64,000 nucleotides of DNA from Reyranella sp. (GTDB taxonomy: Bacteria > Pseudomonadota > Alphaproteobacteria > Reyranellales > Reyranellaceae). The notes under the pieces are model-generated. The model was not told the origin of the DNA and did not search any database. It saw nothing but the letters and a program-made list of their open reading frames with translations. The position numbers and the translations under genes are program-made. The stretch is from assembly GCF_004297405.1 (NCBI RefSeq), contig NZ_SCVC01000032.1:62001-126000 (forward strand). The letters are read 5' to 3'. Positions 1-11,773 of this stretch are shown here, one piece after another (positions within the stretch are counted from its first letter, which is position 1; every line of letters starts with the position of its first letter).

Positions 1-1181
1 ACGGCGCGCGAATCGGTCCACGGCCCGCCCATCCGCGGGAAGTAAGGCTGCAGGTCCTTCAGCGCATGTTCGGCCAGCCGCCGGTAGGTGGTGATCTTGC
101 CACCGAACACCGAGAGAAGCGGTGCCGTGCCGACCGCACCGTCGACCTCAAGATGGTAGTCGCGCGTCACCGCCGAGGGATTGTCGTCGCCATCATCAAA
201 CAATGGGCGCACGCCGGAATAGGTCCACACCACGTCTTCCGGCCGCACCGGCTTCTGCATGTAGCGGCTGGCAATGTCGCAGAGATAGGTGATTTCCTTG
301 GGTGAGCAGACAGGTGCCTCGCTCGAGTCGACGGCGATATCGGTGGTGCCGATCAAAGAGAAGGACCGCTCGTAGGGGATCACGAAGACAATGCGGCCAT
401 CGCTGTTCTGCAGGATGAAGGCGTGATCACCTTCATGCAGGCGCGGCACGATGATGTGGCTGCCCTTGATGAGGCGAACGCGCTTGTTCGTCTTCACCTC
501 GGTCTGTTCGTCGAGAAAATGCTTCACCCACGGGCCTGCCGCGTTCACCAGGCCGCGCGCCTGGAGTTGCACGGGAACGCCGCCGGGCCCTTCGAGTGTG
601 ATATTCCAGAGCTTTCCGTCGGCACTGCGCCGGGCGGAAACGCAACGATGGCGGGCGAAGATCCGGGCACCCATCTCGCGCGCCGATTTCAGGTTGCAGA
701 TGACCAGCCGCGCATCGTCGACCCAGGCATCGGAGTAGACGAAGCCTTTCTGGAAGGAGGGCTTCAGGCCAACGCCGAACTTGGAGGTCGGCAGGTCGAC
801 GGCGATCGACTTGGGCAGGGTCATGTGCCAGTCGAGATGGTCGTAGAGGAAGAGGCCGAGCCGCAGCATCCAGCGCGGCCGCAGATGCGGTTCGTGCGGC
901 AGCACGAAACGCAGTGGCCAGGAGAGGTGCGGCGCCTTGGCCAGCAGCACCTCGCGCTCCTGCAGCGCCTCGCGCACCAGCCGGAATTCGTACTGTTCCA
1001 GGTAGCGCAAGCCGCCATGGATGAGCTTGGTCGCCTTGGAAGAGGTGGCACTTGCGAAATCGTGCATTTCGCAAAGGCCAACTTTGAGCGCCCGTCCTGC
1101 TGCGTCGCAGGCGATACCCGCGCCGTTAATGCCGCCGCCGACCACGAACAGGTCGAGCGGACGGTCCCCCGTTTCATTCAT
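1..1181 (-). CDS. glpD: Glycerol-3-phosphate dehydrogenase, aerobic (C-terminus cut by window edge)
   Basis: FAD-dependent membrane-peripheral enzyme oxidising sn-glycerol-3-phosphate to dihydroxyacetone phosphate and passing electrons to quinone. About 393 residues are visible; the family is near 500, so the C-terminal helical domain lies outside the window. Seen: an N-terminal Rossmann FAD motif (VVGGGINGAGIACDAAGR), the GlpD signatures SSKATKLIHGGLRYLE and VNAAGPWVK, the RLIKGSHIIVPR stretch, GTTDIAV, and FGGKITTYRRLAEHAL near the edge. All match E. coli GlpD closely in order and spacing. The start is taken at the ATG at 1181; an in-frame ATG at 1190 adds three residues and neither has a strong ribosome site. 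It diverges from the zinc-ribbon gene at 1234. Confidence 0.95.
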   Translation of the reverse strand, partial: MNETGDRPLDLFVVGGGINGAGIACDAAGRALKVGLCEMHDFASATSSKATKLIHGGLRYLEQYEFRLVREALQEREVLLAKAPHLSWPLRFVLPHEPHLRPRWMLRLGLFLYDHLDWHMTLPKSIAVDLPTSKFGVGLKPSFQKGFVYSDAWVDDARLVICNLKSAREMGARIFARHRCVSARRSADGKLWNITLEGPGGVPVQLQARGLVNAAGPWVKHFLDEQTEVKTNKRVRLIKGSHIIVPRLHEGDHAFILQNSDGRIVFVIPYERSFSLIGTTDIAVDSSEAPVCSPKEITYLCDIASRYMQKPVRPEDVVWTYSGVRPLFDDGDDNPSAVTRDYHLEVDGAVGTAPLLSVFGGKITTYRRLAEHALKDLQPYFPRMGGPWTDSRA

Positions 1182-1233
1182 GGGATACATATAGCCCGCT
1201 TGACCGAGTTTCGCAGGAACCGCAAAAGGCCGC

Positions 1234-1512
1234 ATGGGTCTCCTGCTCAAGATCATCCTGTTCGGCGTCGCGCTGTACGGCCTGTGGAAGACATTCCGGC
1301 ACTGGAAAGGCCTGTTCGACCGCTTCGTCGGCAAGCCGGAAGTGCCGCCACAGCGGCCTCCCGCGCCGCCGCCAGCGGCGCCCAACCCTCCGGCTCCCGC
1401 AGTCCCGGCGCGGAAAGTGGTGGTGGAGGATACGGTCCAGTGCGCCGGCTGTGGTGCCTATATTTCGACCGCTGCTGAAAAATGCAGCCATTGTGGTCGT
1501 CCCCGGCCATAA
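1234..1512 (+). CDS. Small membrane-anchored zinc-ribbon protein
   Basis: 92 residues, function unknown. Seen: one hydrophobic N-terminal segment (about residues 3-18), a basic stretch, a long Pro/Ala-rich linker (about 38-60), then a C-terminal zinc ribbon with two CxxC pairs (CAGC and CSHC, about residues 70-88). This layout fits a cytoplasmic zinc ribbon tethered to the inner membrane through a flexible linker. Such proteins occur in alphaproteobacteria but I know no assigned function. It lies in the gap between divergent glpD and glyQ; codon use matches its neighbours, so I treat it as a real gene. Confidence 0.72.
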   Translation: MGLLLKIILFGVALYGLWKTFRHWKGLFDRFVGKPEVPPQRPPAPPPAAPNPPAPAVPARKVVVEDTVQCAGCGAYISTAAEKCSHCGRPRP

Positions 1513-1569
1513 GGCCGCATCACGGCTCCAGTCCGGGGCCATGCTTGACCGGGGTAGGGGGCGCTCCTA

Positions 1570-1616
1570 TTTTGCCGCACCGCAAAAACGGCCTTAAGTC
1601 GCGGAAAGACAAGGCC
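1570..1616 (+). repeat. Two consecutive inverted repeats in the glyQ leader
   Basis: TTTTGC (1570-1575) is mirrored by GCAAAA (1582-1587) across a 6-base loop. Directly after it, GGCCTT (1590-1595) is mirrored by AAGGCC (1611-1616) across 15 bases. The pair lies between the zinc-ribbon stop and the glyQ start. The first could end the zinc-ribbon transcript; either could be a leader structure of the tRNA synthetase operon. No T-box consensus was recognised. Confidence 0.35.
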
Positions 1617-1637
1617 TTCTGAGCTTCGGGGAATACT

Positions 1638-2537
1638 GTGTCGGACCCCTCGTCAGCGCGTGCCAAGCCGACGTGCTTCCAGGAACTGATCCTGACTCTG
1701 CAGGAGTATTGGGCCCGCCAAGGCTGCCTGATCCTGCAGCCCTTCGACATGGAGATGGGCGCCGGTACCTTCCATACCGCGACCACCTTGCGCGCGCTGG
1801 GGCCGAAACCCTGGTACGCCGCCTATGTGCAGCCGTCGCGCCGGCCCGGGGATGGCCGCTACGGCGAGAACCCCATGCGGCTGCAGCACTACTACCAGTT
1901 CCAGGCGATCCTGAAGCCGTCGCCGCCCGACATTCTCGAGCGCTACCTCGGCTCGCTGGAAGCGATCGGCATCGATACCTCCCTGCACGACATCCGTTTC
2001 GTCGAGGATGACTGGGAGAGCCCGACCTTGGGCGCCTGGGGCCTGGGCTGGGAGGTCTGGTGCGACGGCATGGAGGTCACCCAGTTCACCTATTTCCAGC
2101 AGGTGGGCGGCATCGAGGTCGACCTGGTGGCCGGCGAGATCACCTACGGGCTCGAACGGCTGGCCATGTACCTGTTCGACAAGAAGACCGTCTACGAGCT
2201 GCCCTACAATCGCGCCGACTCCGACGTGCCGCTGACCTATGGCGACGTGTTCCTGCAGAACGAACAGGAGCAGTCGGCCTACAATTTCGAGTACGCCGAC
2301 ACCGAGATGCTGTTCCGCCACTTCGTCGATGCGGAAAAGGAATGTGGCAGGCTGATCGAGAAGAAACTGCCGCTGCCGGCCTATGAGCAGTGCATCAAGG
2401 CCTCGCACAGCTTCAACCTGCTCGACGCGCGCGGTGTGATCAGCGTCGCCGAACGGCAGAGCTACATTCTGCGCGTGCGTGATCTCGCCAAGGTCTGCTG
2501 CGAAGCGTGGCTGGCGACGCAGAAGAAAGCTGCCTGA
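1638..2537 (+). CDS. glyQ: Glycyl-tRNA synthetase alpha subunit
   Basis: Catalytic subunit of the bacterial alpha2beta2 glycyl-tRNA synthetase, a class II enzyme that charges tRNA-Gly in the cytoplasm. 299 residues, the usual length. Seen: [18 protein letters not shown] at the N-terminus, GAGTFHPAT-like [16 protein letters not shown], the class II motif region [31 protein letters not shown], and [10 protein letters not shown] as motif 3. The start is a GTG at 1638 preceded by a GGGGA ribosome site. The stop is two bases from the glyS ATG, so the subunits are translationally coupled. Confidence 0.97.
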   Translation: MSDPSSARAKPTCFQELILTLQEYWARQGCLILQPFDMEMGAGTFHTATTLRALGPKPWYAAYVQPSRRPGDGRYGENPMRLQHYYQFQAILKPSPPDILERYLGSLEAIGIDTSLHDIRFVEDDWESPTLGAWGLGWEVWCDGMEVTQFTYFQQVGGIEVDLVAGEITYGLERLAMYLFDKKTVYELPYNRADSDVPLTYGDVFLQNEQEQSAYNFEYADTEMLFRHFVDAEKECGRLIEKKLPLPAYEQCIKASHSFNLLDARGVISVAERQSYILRVRDLAKVCCEAWLATQKKAA

Positions 2538-2539
2538 AG

Positions 2540-4591
2540 ATGGCCGAGCTTCTTCTCGAATTGCTCTCCGAAGAGATTCCGGCGCGCATGCAGACGCGCG
2601 CTGCTGACGATCTCAAGCGTCTGGTCTGCGATGGGCTGAAGGGCGCGGGCGTCGGCTTCGAGCAGGCGCGAGCCTTCGCGACGCCGCGGCGGCTGACCTT
2701 GGTCATCGATGGCATTCCGGCGTCACGCGACGACGTCAGCGAGGAAAAGCGCGGACCCCGTGTGGGCGCACCGGATCAGGCGGTACAGGGCTTCCTGAAG
2801 GGCGCGGGCCTTGCCTCGCTCGATCAGGCCGAGAAGCGTGACACCGGCAAGGGCGAGTTCTGGTTTGCCGTCGTCACCAAGAAGGGTGGCCTGACGGCGG
2901 ATGCCTTGCCGGGCGTGATCGACGCGGCGATGAAGGCGCTGCCCTGGCCCAAGTCGATGAAGTGGGGCAGCGGTACGATGCAGTGGGTGCGCCCGCTGCA
3001 ATCCATTATCGCGCTGTTCGACGGAAAGGGGTTGAAGGGCGAAGTGGCACCCGGCGGCCAGATGGCGCCCATCGCCTTCGGCGCCACGACGCGTGGCCAT
3101 CGCTTCCTGTCCAAGGGCGCGATCGAGGTCTCGAACTTCGCCGACTACACTACCAAGCTCCGCACTGCGCACGTGATCCTCGATCCTGCCGAGCGCAAGG
3201 CGATCATTCTCGACGGTGCTCGCAAGCTCTGCGCGGAGGCACAGGTCGGCCTGCACGAAGACGAGGGCCTGCTCGAGGAAGTGGCGGGCCTGGTCGAATG
3301 GCCGGTGCCCATGCTCGGCACCATCGACGCCCAGTTCATGGACGTACCGCCCGAGGTGCTGATCGTCTCGATGAAGGCGCACCTGCGTTACTTCTCGACG
3401 ACCAAAGCCGACGGCACGCTGGCCAATCGTTTCGTCGTGGTCGCCAACAATGTGGCGCGCGATGGCGGCAAGACGATCATCGAAGGCAACGAGCGTGTCC
3501 TGCGTGCGCGGCTCTCCGACGCCAAGTTCTTCTGGGACCAGGACCGCAAGCAGACCCTCGAAGCCCGCCTGCCGGCGCTAAGGCAGGTCGTGTTCCATGC
3601 CAAGCTCGGCACGCAGGCTGAACGCGTCGAACGCATCGCCAAGCTGGCGGGCGAGATCGCCAAGGCGCTGCCCGCCGTCGATGCCACGGAGGTCGAGCAG
3701 GCGGCACGTCTCTGCAAGGCCGACCTGGTGACCGGCATGGTGGGCGAGTTCCCCGAGTTGCAGGGTGTGATGGGCCGCTACTACGCGCTGGGCGAGAAAT
3801 TGCCGGCGGCCGTGGCCGATGCGATCGGCGATCACTATGCGCCGGTCGGTCCGAACGATCGCTGCCCCAGCGCCCCCGTCTCGATCGCGGTGGCGCTGGC
3901 CGACAAGCTCGATGCCTTGATTTCCTTCTGGTCGATCGGTGAGAAGCCTACGGGTTCACGCGATCCCTTCGCGCTTCGTCGCGCGGCACTGGGCGTCATC
4001 CGCATCGTGATCGAGAACAAGCTGCGCCTGCCGCTGCGGCCCTTTGTGAAAGCCGATGATCTGCTCGCGTTCTTCGCTGAGCGTCTCAAAGTGCAGATGC
4101 GCGAGAAGGGCGTGCGCCACGACATCGTGGACGCCGTGCTGGCTCTCGGCAGCGAAGACGATCTGGTTCGCCTGCTGGCCAGGGTCGAAGCATTGCAGTC
4201 TTTCCTCAGCACGGAGGCGGGCAAGAATTTGCTCACCGCCTACGGCCGCGCTGCCAACATCGTTCGCGCTGAAGAGAAGAAGGACAAAGGGCTCGCGGCG
4301 AAGATTGCTGGCGCGCCTGATGCCGCTCTGCTGGAACAAGCGGAAGAGAAAGACGTTGCTTCCGCCTTGGCCGAAGTCGAGCGAGTCGTTAAGCCCGCGC
4401 TGGCTGCCGAGGATTTCGCTGGCGCCATGAAGGCGTTTGCGGACTTGCGCGCACCGATCGACGCTTTGTTCGACAAGGTCACAGTCAACGTCACGGATAA
4501 GCCTGAATTGCGATTGAACAGGCTGAAACTGCTCAACCAGATTCGTGCCACCATGGACACGGTGGCCGATTTCTCGAAGATCGAGGGCTAA
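2540..4591 (+). CDS. glyS: Glycyl-tRNA synthetase beta subunit
   Basis: Beta subunit of the tetrameric glycyl-tRNA synthetase, needed for tRNA binding. 683 residues, normal for the family. Seen: the hallmark N-terminus [17 protein letters not shown], the [33 protein letters not shown] block characteristic of GlyS (HD-like core, about residues 455-490), and a C-terminal anticodon-binding helical region. The ATG at 2540 was chosen because it gives the conserved MAELLLEL start; upstream in-frame codons overlap glyQ. It is followed two bases later by ppdK. Confidence 0.97.
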   Translation: MAELLLELLSEEIPARMQTRAADDLKRLVCDGLKGAGVGFEQARAFATPRRLTLVIDGIPASRDDVSEEKRGPRVGAPDQAVQGFLKGAGLASLDQAEKRDTGKGEFWFAVVTKKGGLTADALPGVIDAAMKALPWPKSMKWGSGTMQWVRPLQSIIALFDGKGLKGEVAPGGQMAPIAFGATTRGHRFLSKGAIEVSNFADYTTKLRTAHVILDPAERKAIILDGARKLCAEAQVGLHEDEGLLEEVAGLVEWPVPMLGTIDAQFMDVPPEVLIVSMKAHLRYFSTTKADGTLANRFVVVANNVARDGGKTIIEGNERVLRARLSDAKFFWDQDRKQTLEARLPALRQVVFHAKLGTQAERVERIAKLAGEIAKALPAVDATEVEQAARLCKADLVTGMVGEFPELQGVMGRYYALGEKLPAAVADAIGDHYAPVGPNDRCPSAPVSIAVALADKLDALISFWSIGEKPTGSRDPFALRRAALGVIRIVIENKLRLPLRPFVKADDLLAFFAERLKVQMREKGVRHDIVDAVLALGSEDDLVRLLARVEALQSFLSTEAGKNLLTAYGRAANIVRAEEKKDKGLAAKIAGAPDAALLEQAEEKDVASALAEVERVVKPALAAEDFAGAMKAFADLRAPIDALFDKVTVNVTDKPELRLNRLKLLNQIRATMDTVADFSKIEG

Positions 4592-4593
4592 GC

Positions 4594-7265
<2,672 letters not shown>

Positions 7266-7269
<4 letters not shown>

Positions 7270-8216
7270 CGCTCGACGCGCTCCGCAGCGCGGCCGGCAC
7301 GATGGGCGGCAAGCGAGCGCTGGCCGCCGCGCTGGCCGGCCTGGAGCGCGATCCCGACGGCGAGGCGGCACAGGCGCTGCTCGATGCGGCCTGGCGCGAG
7401 CCACGGGCGCACGTCGTGGGCGTTACGGGCCCACCGGGGGTCGGCAAATCCTCACTCTGCGCGGCATTGGTCGCCGCCTGGCGGCGTGACGGCAAGACCG
7501 TCGGCGTGATCGCCGTGGATCCCTCCTCGCGTGCCAGCGGCGGTGCGCTGTTGGGAGACAGGGTGCGGATCGTCCACGACAGCGCCGATGCCGGCAGCTT
7601 CGTGCGCTCGATGGCGGCGCGCGATCGGCTGGGCGGGCTCGCCGACCAGACCTTGGCGGCCATGGTGGTGATGCGCGCCCTGTTCGACCGCGTGCTGATC
7701 GAGACGGTGGGGGTCGGCCAGTCAGAAACCGACGTGGCTGGCGTTGCCGATACGGTCGTGTTCTGCGTCCAGCCCGGCTCGGGCGATTCGCTTCAGTTCA
7801 TGAAGGCGGGCATCGTCGAGATCCCGCACCTGATCGCCGTTACCAAGGCCGATCTCGGTGCCGCGGCGGAGCGGGCGCGGGCCGACGTGGCGGGCGCTCT
7901 GTCGCTTGCCGCTGGCGGCGAGGGGGACGACTGGCCGGTGAAGGCGCTGGCCGTTTCCTCCCGCAGCAGCGTGGGCATGACGGGCTTGATGGATGCGCTC
8001 GATGCCCATCGCGCCCACATGGCGGAGGACGGCAGGCTCGTCGTGGCCCGCCACCGCCAGAGCGAGGGTTGGGTCGTCGAATCGCTGCGCGATCGGTTTG
8101 GCCGCGACGGCATTGCAAGACTGGGGCGGCTGGGCTTCGATCTCGCCCTGGCGCCGGGAGTGCAGCCGTTCCAACGGCTGCGTGAGTTGGGCGCCGCACT
8201 GGAGGCTTCACGATGA
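7266..8216 (+). CDS. meaB: MeaB/ArgK-type G3E P-loop GTPase
   Basis: Family members are GTPase chaperones that load and protect adenosylcobalamin on methylmalonyl-CoA mutase and related mutases. 316 residues. Seen: Walker [14 protein letters not shown] (about residues 52-64), [17 protein letters not shown], a GVGQSE switch region and the base-specificity motif VTKAD. The ATG overlaps the ppdK stop (ATGA). No mutase gene is nearby, so its partner is presumably elsewhere. The family call is firm; the specific partner (MeaB against IcmF-type mutases) is inferred. Confidence 0.88.
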
Positions 8217-8638
8217 CTCATCCGACCGATGGAAGCTGCATCTTCTGCAAGATCGTCGCGGGGCAGATCCCGTGCTTCAAGCTGCTGGAGGATGAGACCA
8301 CCATCGCCTTCATGGATATCAACCCGGTCAATCCCGGCCACGCACTGAGCGTGGCGAAGGGGCATTGGCCGACTGTCGACGTCATCCCGCCCGACGTGTT
8401 GAGCGCGGTCGCGAAGACGGCGCAACGCGTGGCGAAGGCGGTGGTCAGCGAGCTGAAGCCGGTCGGCGTGAACCTGTTGCAGGCCAATGGTGCGGGAGCT
8501 GGTCAGAGCGTGCCGCACCTGCATATTCACATCATGCCGCGACGCCCCAACGACGGGGCGACGCTCAACTGGGACTACAAGCCCGGCGACAAGGCCGAGA
8601 TCGAGGCAGTCTACAAGCGCCTGAAGGCCGTTCTCTAG
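8213..8638 (+). CDS. HIT-family nucleotide hydrolase
   Basis: 141-residue histidine-triad protein, probably a purine nucleoside phosphoramidase or dinucleoside polyphosphate hydrolase acting in the cytoplasm. Seen: CIFCKIVAGQIPC at the N-terminus, AFMDINPVNPGHALSV, and the triad HLHIHIMPR with His at residues 102, 104 and 106, the middle positions forming the active site. Length is typical of the HINT branch. Its ATG overlaps the meaB stop, so it is the last gene of the glyQ-glyS-ppdK-meaB run. Its stop codon lies in the left arm of a hairpin shared with the converging LysR gene. Confidence 0.9.
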   Translation: MTHPTDGSCIFCKIVAGQIPCFKLLEDETTIAFMDINPVNPGHALSVAKGHWPTVDVIPPDVLSAVAKTAQRVAKAVVSELKPVGVNLLQANGAGAGQSVPHLHIHIMPRRPNDGATLNWDYKPGDKAEIEAVYKRLKAVL

Positions 8639-8653
8639 CTCCTCGGGAGCTAG
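8635..8653. terminator. Hairpin shared by two converging genes
   Basis: Perfect 8-bp inverted repeat CTAGCTCC / GGAGCTAG with a 3-base loop. The TAG stop of the plus-strand HIT gene lies in the left arm and the TAG stop of the minus-strand LysR gene in the right arm. There is no T-run, so an intrinsic bidirectional terminator is plausible but not proven. Confidence 0.5.
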
Positions 8654-9618
8654 GCGGCCGCCATGGAGCTACTGCTGCTGCTGCGCGGCGTCGTGGAGAA
8701 CCACTCGCGCTCGTCCTGACGGAACTGGTCGCGCACGTAGTCGATCACGGTGCGAATGCGTGCACCCTTGTTCGTCTCTTCATGGCTGACCAGCCAGATA
8801 TCGCGCACGATCTTGAGGTCGATCGGCGCGGCGATCAGGTTCGACGACTTGGCGATATAGTCGGGGAAAACCGAGATGCCGTAGCCGGTCGTCACTGCTT
8901 CCATGGCCGCGTAAGACGAGTTCGTGCGCAACACCACCGACGGCGTACGCTCGACCACCTCGCTCCACGGCTTCATGGCCGGCAGGGCGTGCAGGGTGGT
9001 GTGGTCGACGATGTGATGCTCCCGCAGGTCCTCGAACTTCTGCGGCAGGCCGTACAGCTCGACATAGGAGGGGGCCGCGAAGATCGACATGTTCACCTGG
9101 CCCACCCGCGCCGCGACGAGCTGGTTGGACGTCGGGCGGAAGAAGCGGATGGCCAGATCGGCCTGGCGGGTGGCGAGGTCGAGTACCTGATCGCCCGCGA
9201 TCACCTGGACAATGATGTCCGGATGCGAACGGCGAAGCAGACCGAGGCGTGGCACCAGCCAGTGGGCCGCAATACCCTCGGTTGCGGCGATGCGGACGAT
9301 GCCGGCCATTTCCCGGTCGAGGCCGGCGAGGTGCCGCTCGATCGCCGTGGCGTTCGACATCATCGATTCGGCCTGGACCAGCACGCCGCGCGCCGCTGGA
9401 GTCACCTCCATGCCATGGCGATGGCGGTCGAACAGCTTGGCGCCCAGCCGACGCTCGAGCGCCTGAATGCGCCGGCCGACCGTCGTCTGCTTCGTATTCA
9501 GTTGCGTCGCAGCAGCACTGAAACTGCCCGTCTTTGCAACCGCGAGGAAGAAACGAACGTCATCCCAATCGCCGAGAATATTCGGCACCTTGGTCTTGCG
9601 AGTAGGAGGAGTATTCAT
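8650..9618 (-). CDS. LysR-family transcriptional regulator
   Basis: 322 residues, typical LysR length. Seen: an N-terminal winged helix-turn-helix (DVRFFLAVAKTGSFSAAATQL through VGRRIQALERRLGAKLFDR, about residues 19-65), then a type-2 periplasmic-binding-like effector domain (about 95-300). A short C-terminal Ser/Ala tail is unusual. LysR proteins often control a divergent neighbour; here that is the fusion gene at 9858, across 239 bases. An AACAA-N15-TTGTT inverted repeat lies directly before its start. Effector unknown. Confidence 0.9.
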   Translation of the reverse strand: MNTPPTRKTKVPNILGDWDDVRFFLAVAKTGSFSAAATQLNTKQTTVGRRIQALERRLGAKLFDRHRHGMEVTPAARGVLVQAESMMSNATAIERHLAGLDREMAGIVRIAATEGIAAHWLVPRLGLLRRSHPDIIVQVIAGDQVLDLATRQADLAIRFFRPTSNQLVAARVGQVNMSIFAAPSYVELYGLPQKFEDLREHHIVDHTTLHALPAMKPWSEVVERTPSVVLRTNSSYAAMEAVTTGYGISVFPDYIAKSSNLIAAPIDLKIVRDIWLVSHEETNKGARIRTVIDYVRDQFRQDEREWFSTTPRSSSSSSMAAA

Positions 9619-9857
9619 CGTAACAATCGATACAATAAAGGTTGTTGGCCCAAAGTTTACTTGACGGAGGCCTCATGGTTTATCCTACACCATTATTGGT
9701 GAAATGTCGTTTTCTGTCTCTTTCTAGGGGAATAGACGGTTTCTTTCGTGAACCGCACAGGACCTGCATACCCTCTTTAGTGTATATATTCGTTAGTCAA
9801 TCTACCGGTTGTGCGTTTCGCGATTGACGCTTCGTAACGAGCCTAGGGGCTGCAGCC
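9619..9857. promoter_or_regulatory. AT-rich divergent intergenic region
   Basis: 239 bases clearly richer in A/T than their surroundings, between the LysR gene and the fusion gene at 9858. Seen: AACAA (9622-9626) mirrored by TTGTT (9642-9646), close to the LysR start and a possible autoregulatory site; a TATATT (9785-9790) that could be a -10 element for the plus-strand operon, without a clear -35; and a GGAGG (9667-9670 region) before an ATG at 9675 opening a 50-codon frame that I do not count as a gene. It probably holds both divergent promoters. Confidence 0.4.
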
Positions 9858-11141
9858 GTGACCGGCTCAGGCAGACAGACGACGCCGGCGCTTGCCGGCA
9901 AGATTCGCCGCTACGTGCGCAGTCCATCGACGCGCATGGCAGCGTTCGGCGGCCTATTGACATATCTCAGCTATGCATATGCGCACGGCAGTTGGACTAA
10001 CCCGACGCTGATCTGCGTGTCAGTCTTCGTCGGGGCGTTTCTGCCGAGCTACGCCAAGCTCAGTAACAAAGCTGAACTATGGGCCAACAATCAGTTCGGC
10101 TTTGTAACGGCTGGCCGGCTCGGGCGGTTTCTCCCGCAATTGGCGTTCAACTTGGTGATGTTCTGGTTGATGCTATGGGGAGGCGCGCTCAATCAACTGG
10201 GTATTTCGTCGGTCGGCGGCTTCGCTGGCGCGGCGCTCGTTACTACGCTCGCCTCACAGGGTACGCAGTTTCTCGGCGGCTACTTCGTCGCGCGCGGTGT
10301 GGGCGATGCCAACCGCAACACGCTGGTCGGGCTTCTGGTCAACGTCACCCTGGCTGCGTTGGGAACGGCGGGCGTGCCTTATGCCCGGGAGGCCTTCCTG
10401 ATCGTGGGCTTTGTCCTCGGCGGGCTCTTTTTCGGCATCGGTCTCCTCTCGGACATTCGCTCCAAGGTCGCGCCCAAGGGCGGGATCGGGATGTACTTCG
10501 GCACCTTCAATCCGTTCCACAACACGCATCTCGCGATGCTGGAGCGGGTCATCCGGGAGCGCAAGCTGGACAAGGTGATCATCCATCCCGTCTTGGTTCC
10601 CAAGCTGCATGTCGACGCCTTCCGCGATGGCCATCTCCGGGTCGGCCGGCTGGAAGGCGGGTTCCAGGTCTACGAGAAGACGGACAAGGCCGATTCCAAC
10701 GTCGATTACTTTCCGACCGGCAACAAGTTCCTGCCGCCCGAGACACGCAAGGCGCTGATCGAACTGGCGGTTGCCGAAGGTGGCCTCAGCGACAAGATCG
10801 AGGTGGCCTTCTATCCCGAGATCTACAACACCAAGGGCTTCCAGGGCGTCATCGCCGAGATCAAGCGGCGATATCCCGACACGCGACTGCATGCGCCGCA
10901 CGGCACCGACTTTGGTGGGATGCTGGTGCGCCAGATCGTCGACGAGTGTGGTTGGATTTATCCGTGGTGCATCCTGCGCCGCGACAATGTTTCCGCGACT
11001 GCCATCCGCAAGGGTGCCAAGGGCATGACGTCAGGTGTGGTGACCGACGTGCTCGAGCAGCTTTCGCAGAACCCTCCGGCGGTGACGGTTGGGGGCCGTC
11101 GCTTCCGGAACGACAACGGAGTTTTGACCGAGGGGGACTAA
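9858..11141 (+). CDS. Membrane protein fused to a cytidylyltransferase-like domain
   Basis: 427 residues, no named family recognised for the whole protein. Residues 1-200 carry about six hydrophobic segments (roughly 27-42, 49-64, 93-110, 118-145, 156-172, 179-197). The rest looks like a nucleotidyltransferase of the HxGH superfamily (NadD/CoaD/choline-phosphate type): MYFGTFNPFHNTHLAM at 212-227 with His 221 and His 224, and an ISSTxIR-like NVSATAIRKG at 377-386. The usual Gly of HxGH is Thr here. Such enzymes transfer a nucleotide to a phosphorylated or carboxyl substrate; the substrate cannot be read from sequence. The start is a GTG at 9858. Two bases separate its stop from the first of two GNAT genes, so the three probably act together, perhaps on a lipid or surface compound (inference). 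Confidence 0.75.
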   Translation: MTGSGRQTTPALAGKIRRYVRSPSTRMAAFGGLLTYLSYAYAHGSWTNPTLICVSVFVGAFLPSYAKLSNKAELWANNQFGFVTAGRLGRFLPQLAFNLVMFWLMLWGGALNQLGISSVGGFAGAALVTTLASQGTQFLGGYFVARGVGDANRNTLVGLLVNVTLAALGTAGVPYAREAFLIVGFVLGGLFFGIGLLSDIRSKVAPKGGIGMYFGTFNPFHNTHLAMLERVIRERKLDKVIIHPVLVPKLHVDAFRDGHLRVGRLEGGFQVYEKTDKADSNVDYFPTGNKFLPPETRKALIELAVAEGGLSDKIEVAFYPEIYNTKGFQGVIAEIKRRYPDTRLHAPHGTDFGGMLVRQIVDECGWIYPWCILRRDNVSATAIRKGAKGMTSGVVTDVLEQLSQNPPAVTVGGRRFRNDNGVLTEGD

Positions 11142-11142
11142 C

Positions 11143-11760
11143 ATGACTGTGCAAGCGACGACGGCTCCGAGCAACCGGCCCGTCATTACGATCAAGCTCG
11201 CGTCCACATCCGACGAGCTCATGCAATGCTATATGCTCCGTGCTGCCGTCTTCATGGGCGAACAAGCCTGCCCATACTGGGAAGAGTATGACGGCAACGA
11301 CTATTCGGCGAGCCATCTCATGCTCTACGTCGACGGCGAACCGGCGGCGTCGATGCGCGTACGCTGGTTCTCGGGCTTCGCCAAGCTGGAACGCGCTGTC
11401 ATCCTGAAGCGCTATCGCTCCTATGGCCTGTTCATTCCGTTCGTGCAGTGGGCCAAGGAATTCTGCCGCAAGAAGGGCTATCCCAAGGCCTACCTGCACG
11501 GCCAGCGGCGGCTGTGGGAGATTTTCGAGCGCGACGGCTTCCGTCGGGTCGGCGAAATCTTCCATTTCTCAGACCATGAGTACGGCGCCTTCGTCTGCGA
11601 CCTGGAGGTCGACGAGAAGACCCAGCCCACGGTGCTCACGGATCCCATGGTGCTGAACCGGCCAGAGGACCGGCTCGACATGAAGGGCATCCTTGAAGAA
11701 TCGATGGATCGGGGAGCGTCCAATCCGCATGCGGAATGGACCGAGCGTCGCGCGAGCTGA
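11143..11760 (+). CDS. GNAT-fold N-acyltransferase, paralogue 1
   Basis: 205 residues. Seen: an RAAVFMGEQACPYWEEYDGND region, a central strand LYVDGEPAASMRVRW that matches GNAT motif D/A architecture, an FERDGFRRVGE motif-B-like segment, and a C-terminal extension of about 40 residues absent from its neighbour. It is clearly homologous to the next gene (shared DGxDxxAxH and MRVRWFxxFA/VRVRWFxxFA positions), so the pair arose by tandem duplication. The canonical acetyl-CoA loop (Q/RxxGxG/A) is poor, RYRSYGL standing in its place, so activity or donor may differ. ATG at 11143, two bases after the previous stop, with an AGGGGGA ribosome site. Confidence 0.72.
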   Translation: MTVQATTAPSNRPVITIKLASTSDELMQCYMLRAAVFMGEQACPYWEEYDGNDYSASHLMLYVDGEPAASMRVRWFSGFAKLERAVILKRYRSYGLFIPFVQWAKEFCRKKGYPKAYLHGQRRLWEIFERDGFRRVGEIFHFSDHEYGAFVCDLEVDEKTQPTVLTDPMVLNRPEDRLDMKGILEESMDRGASNPHAEWTERRAS

Positions 11761-11773
11761 GGGAGAGATTATC

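Noticed and set aside
9675-9827. A 50-codon frame after GGAGG in the AT-rich spacer
   Set aside because: Ribosome-site spacing is only four bases, the sequence has no family features and codon use differs from the neighbours; treated as chance.
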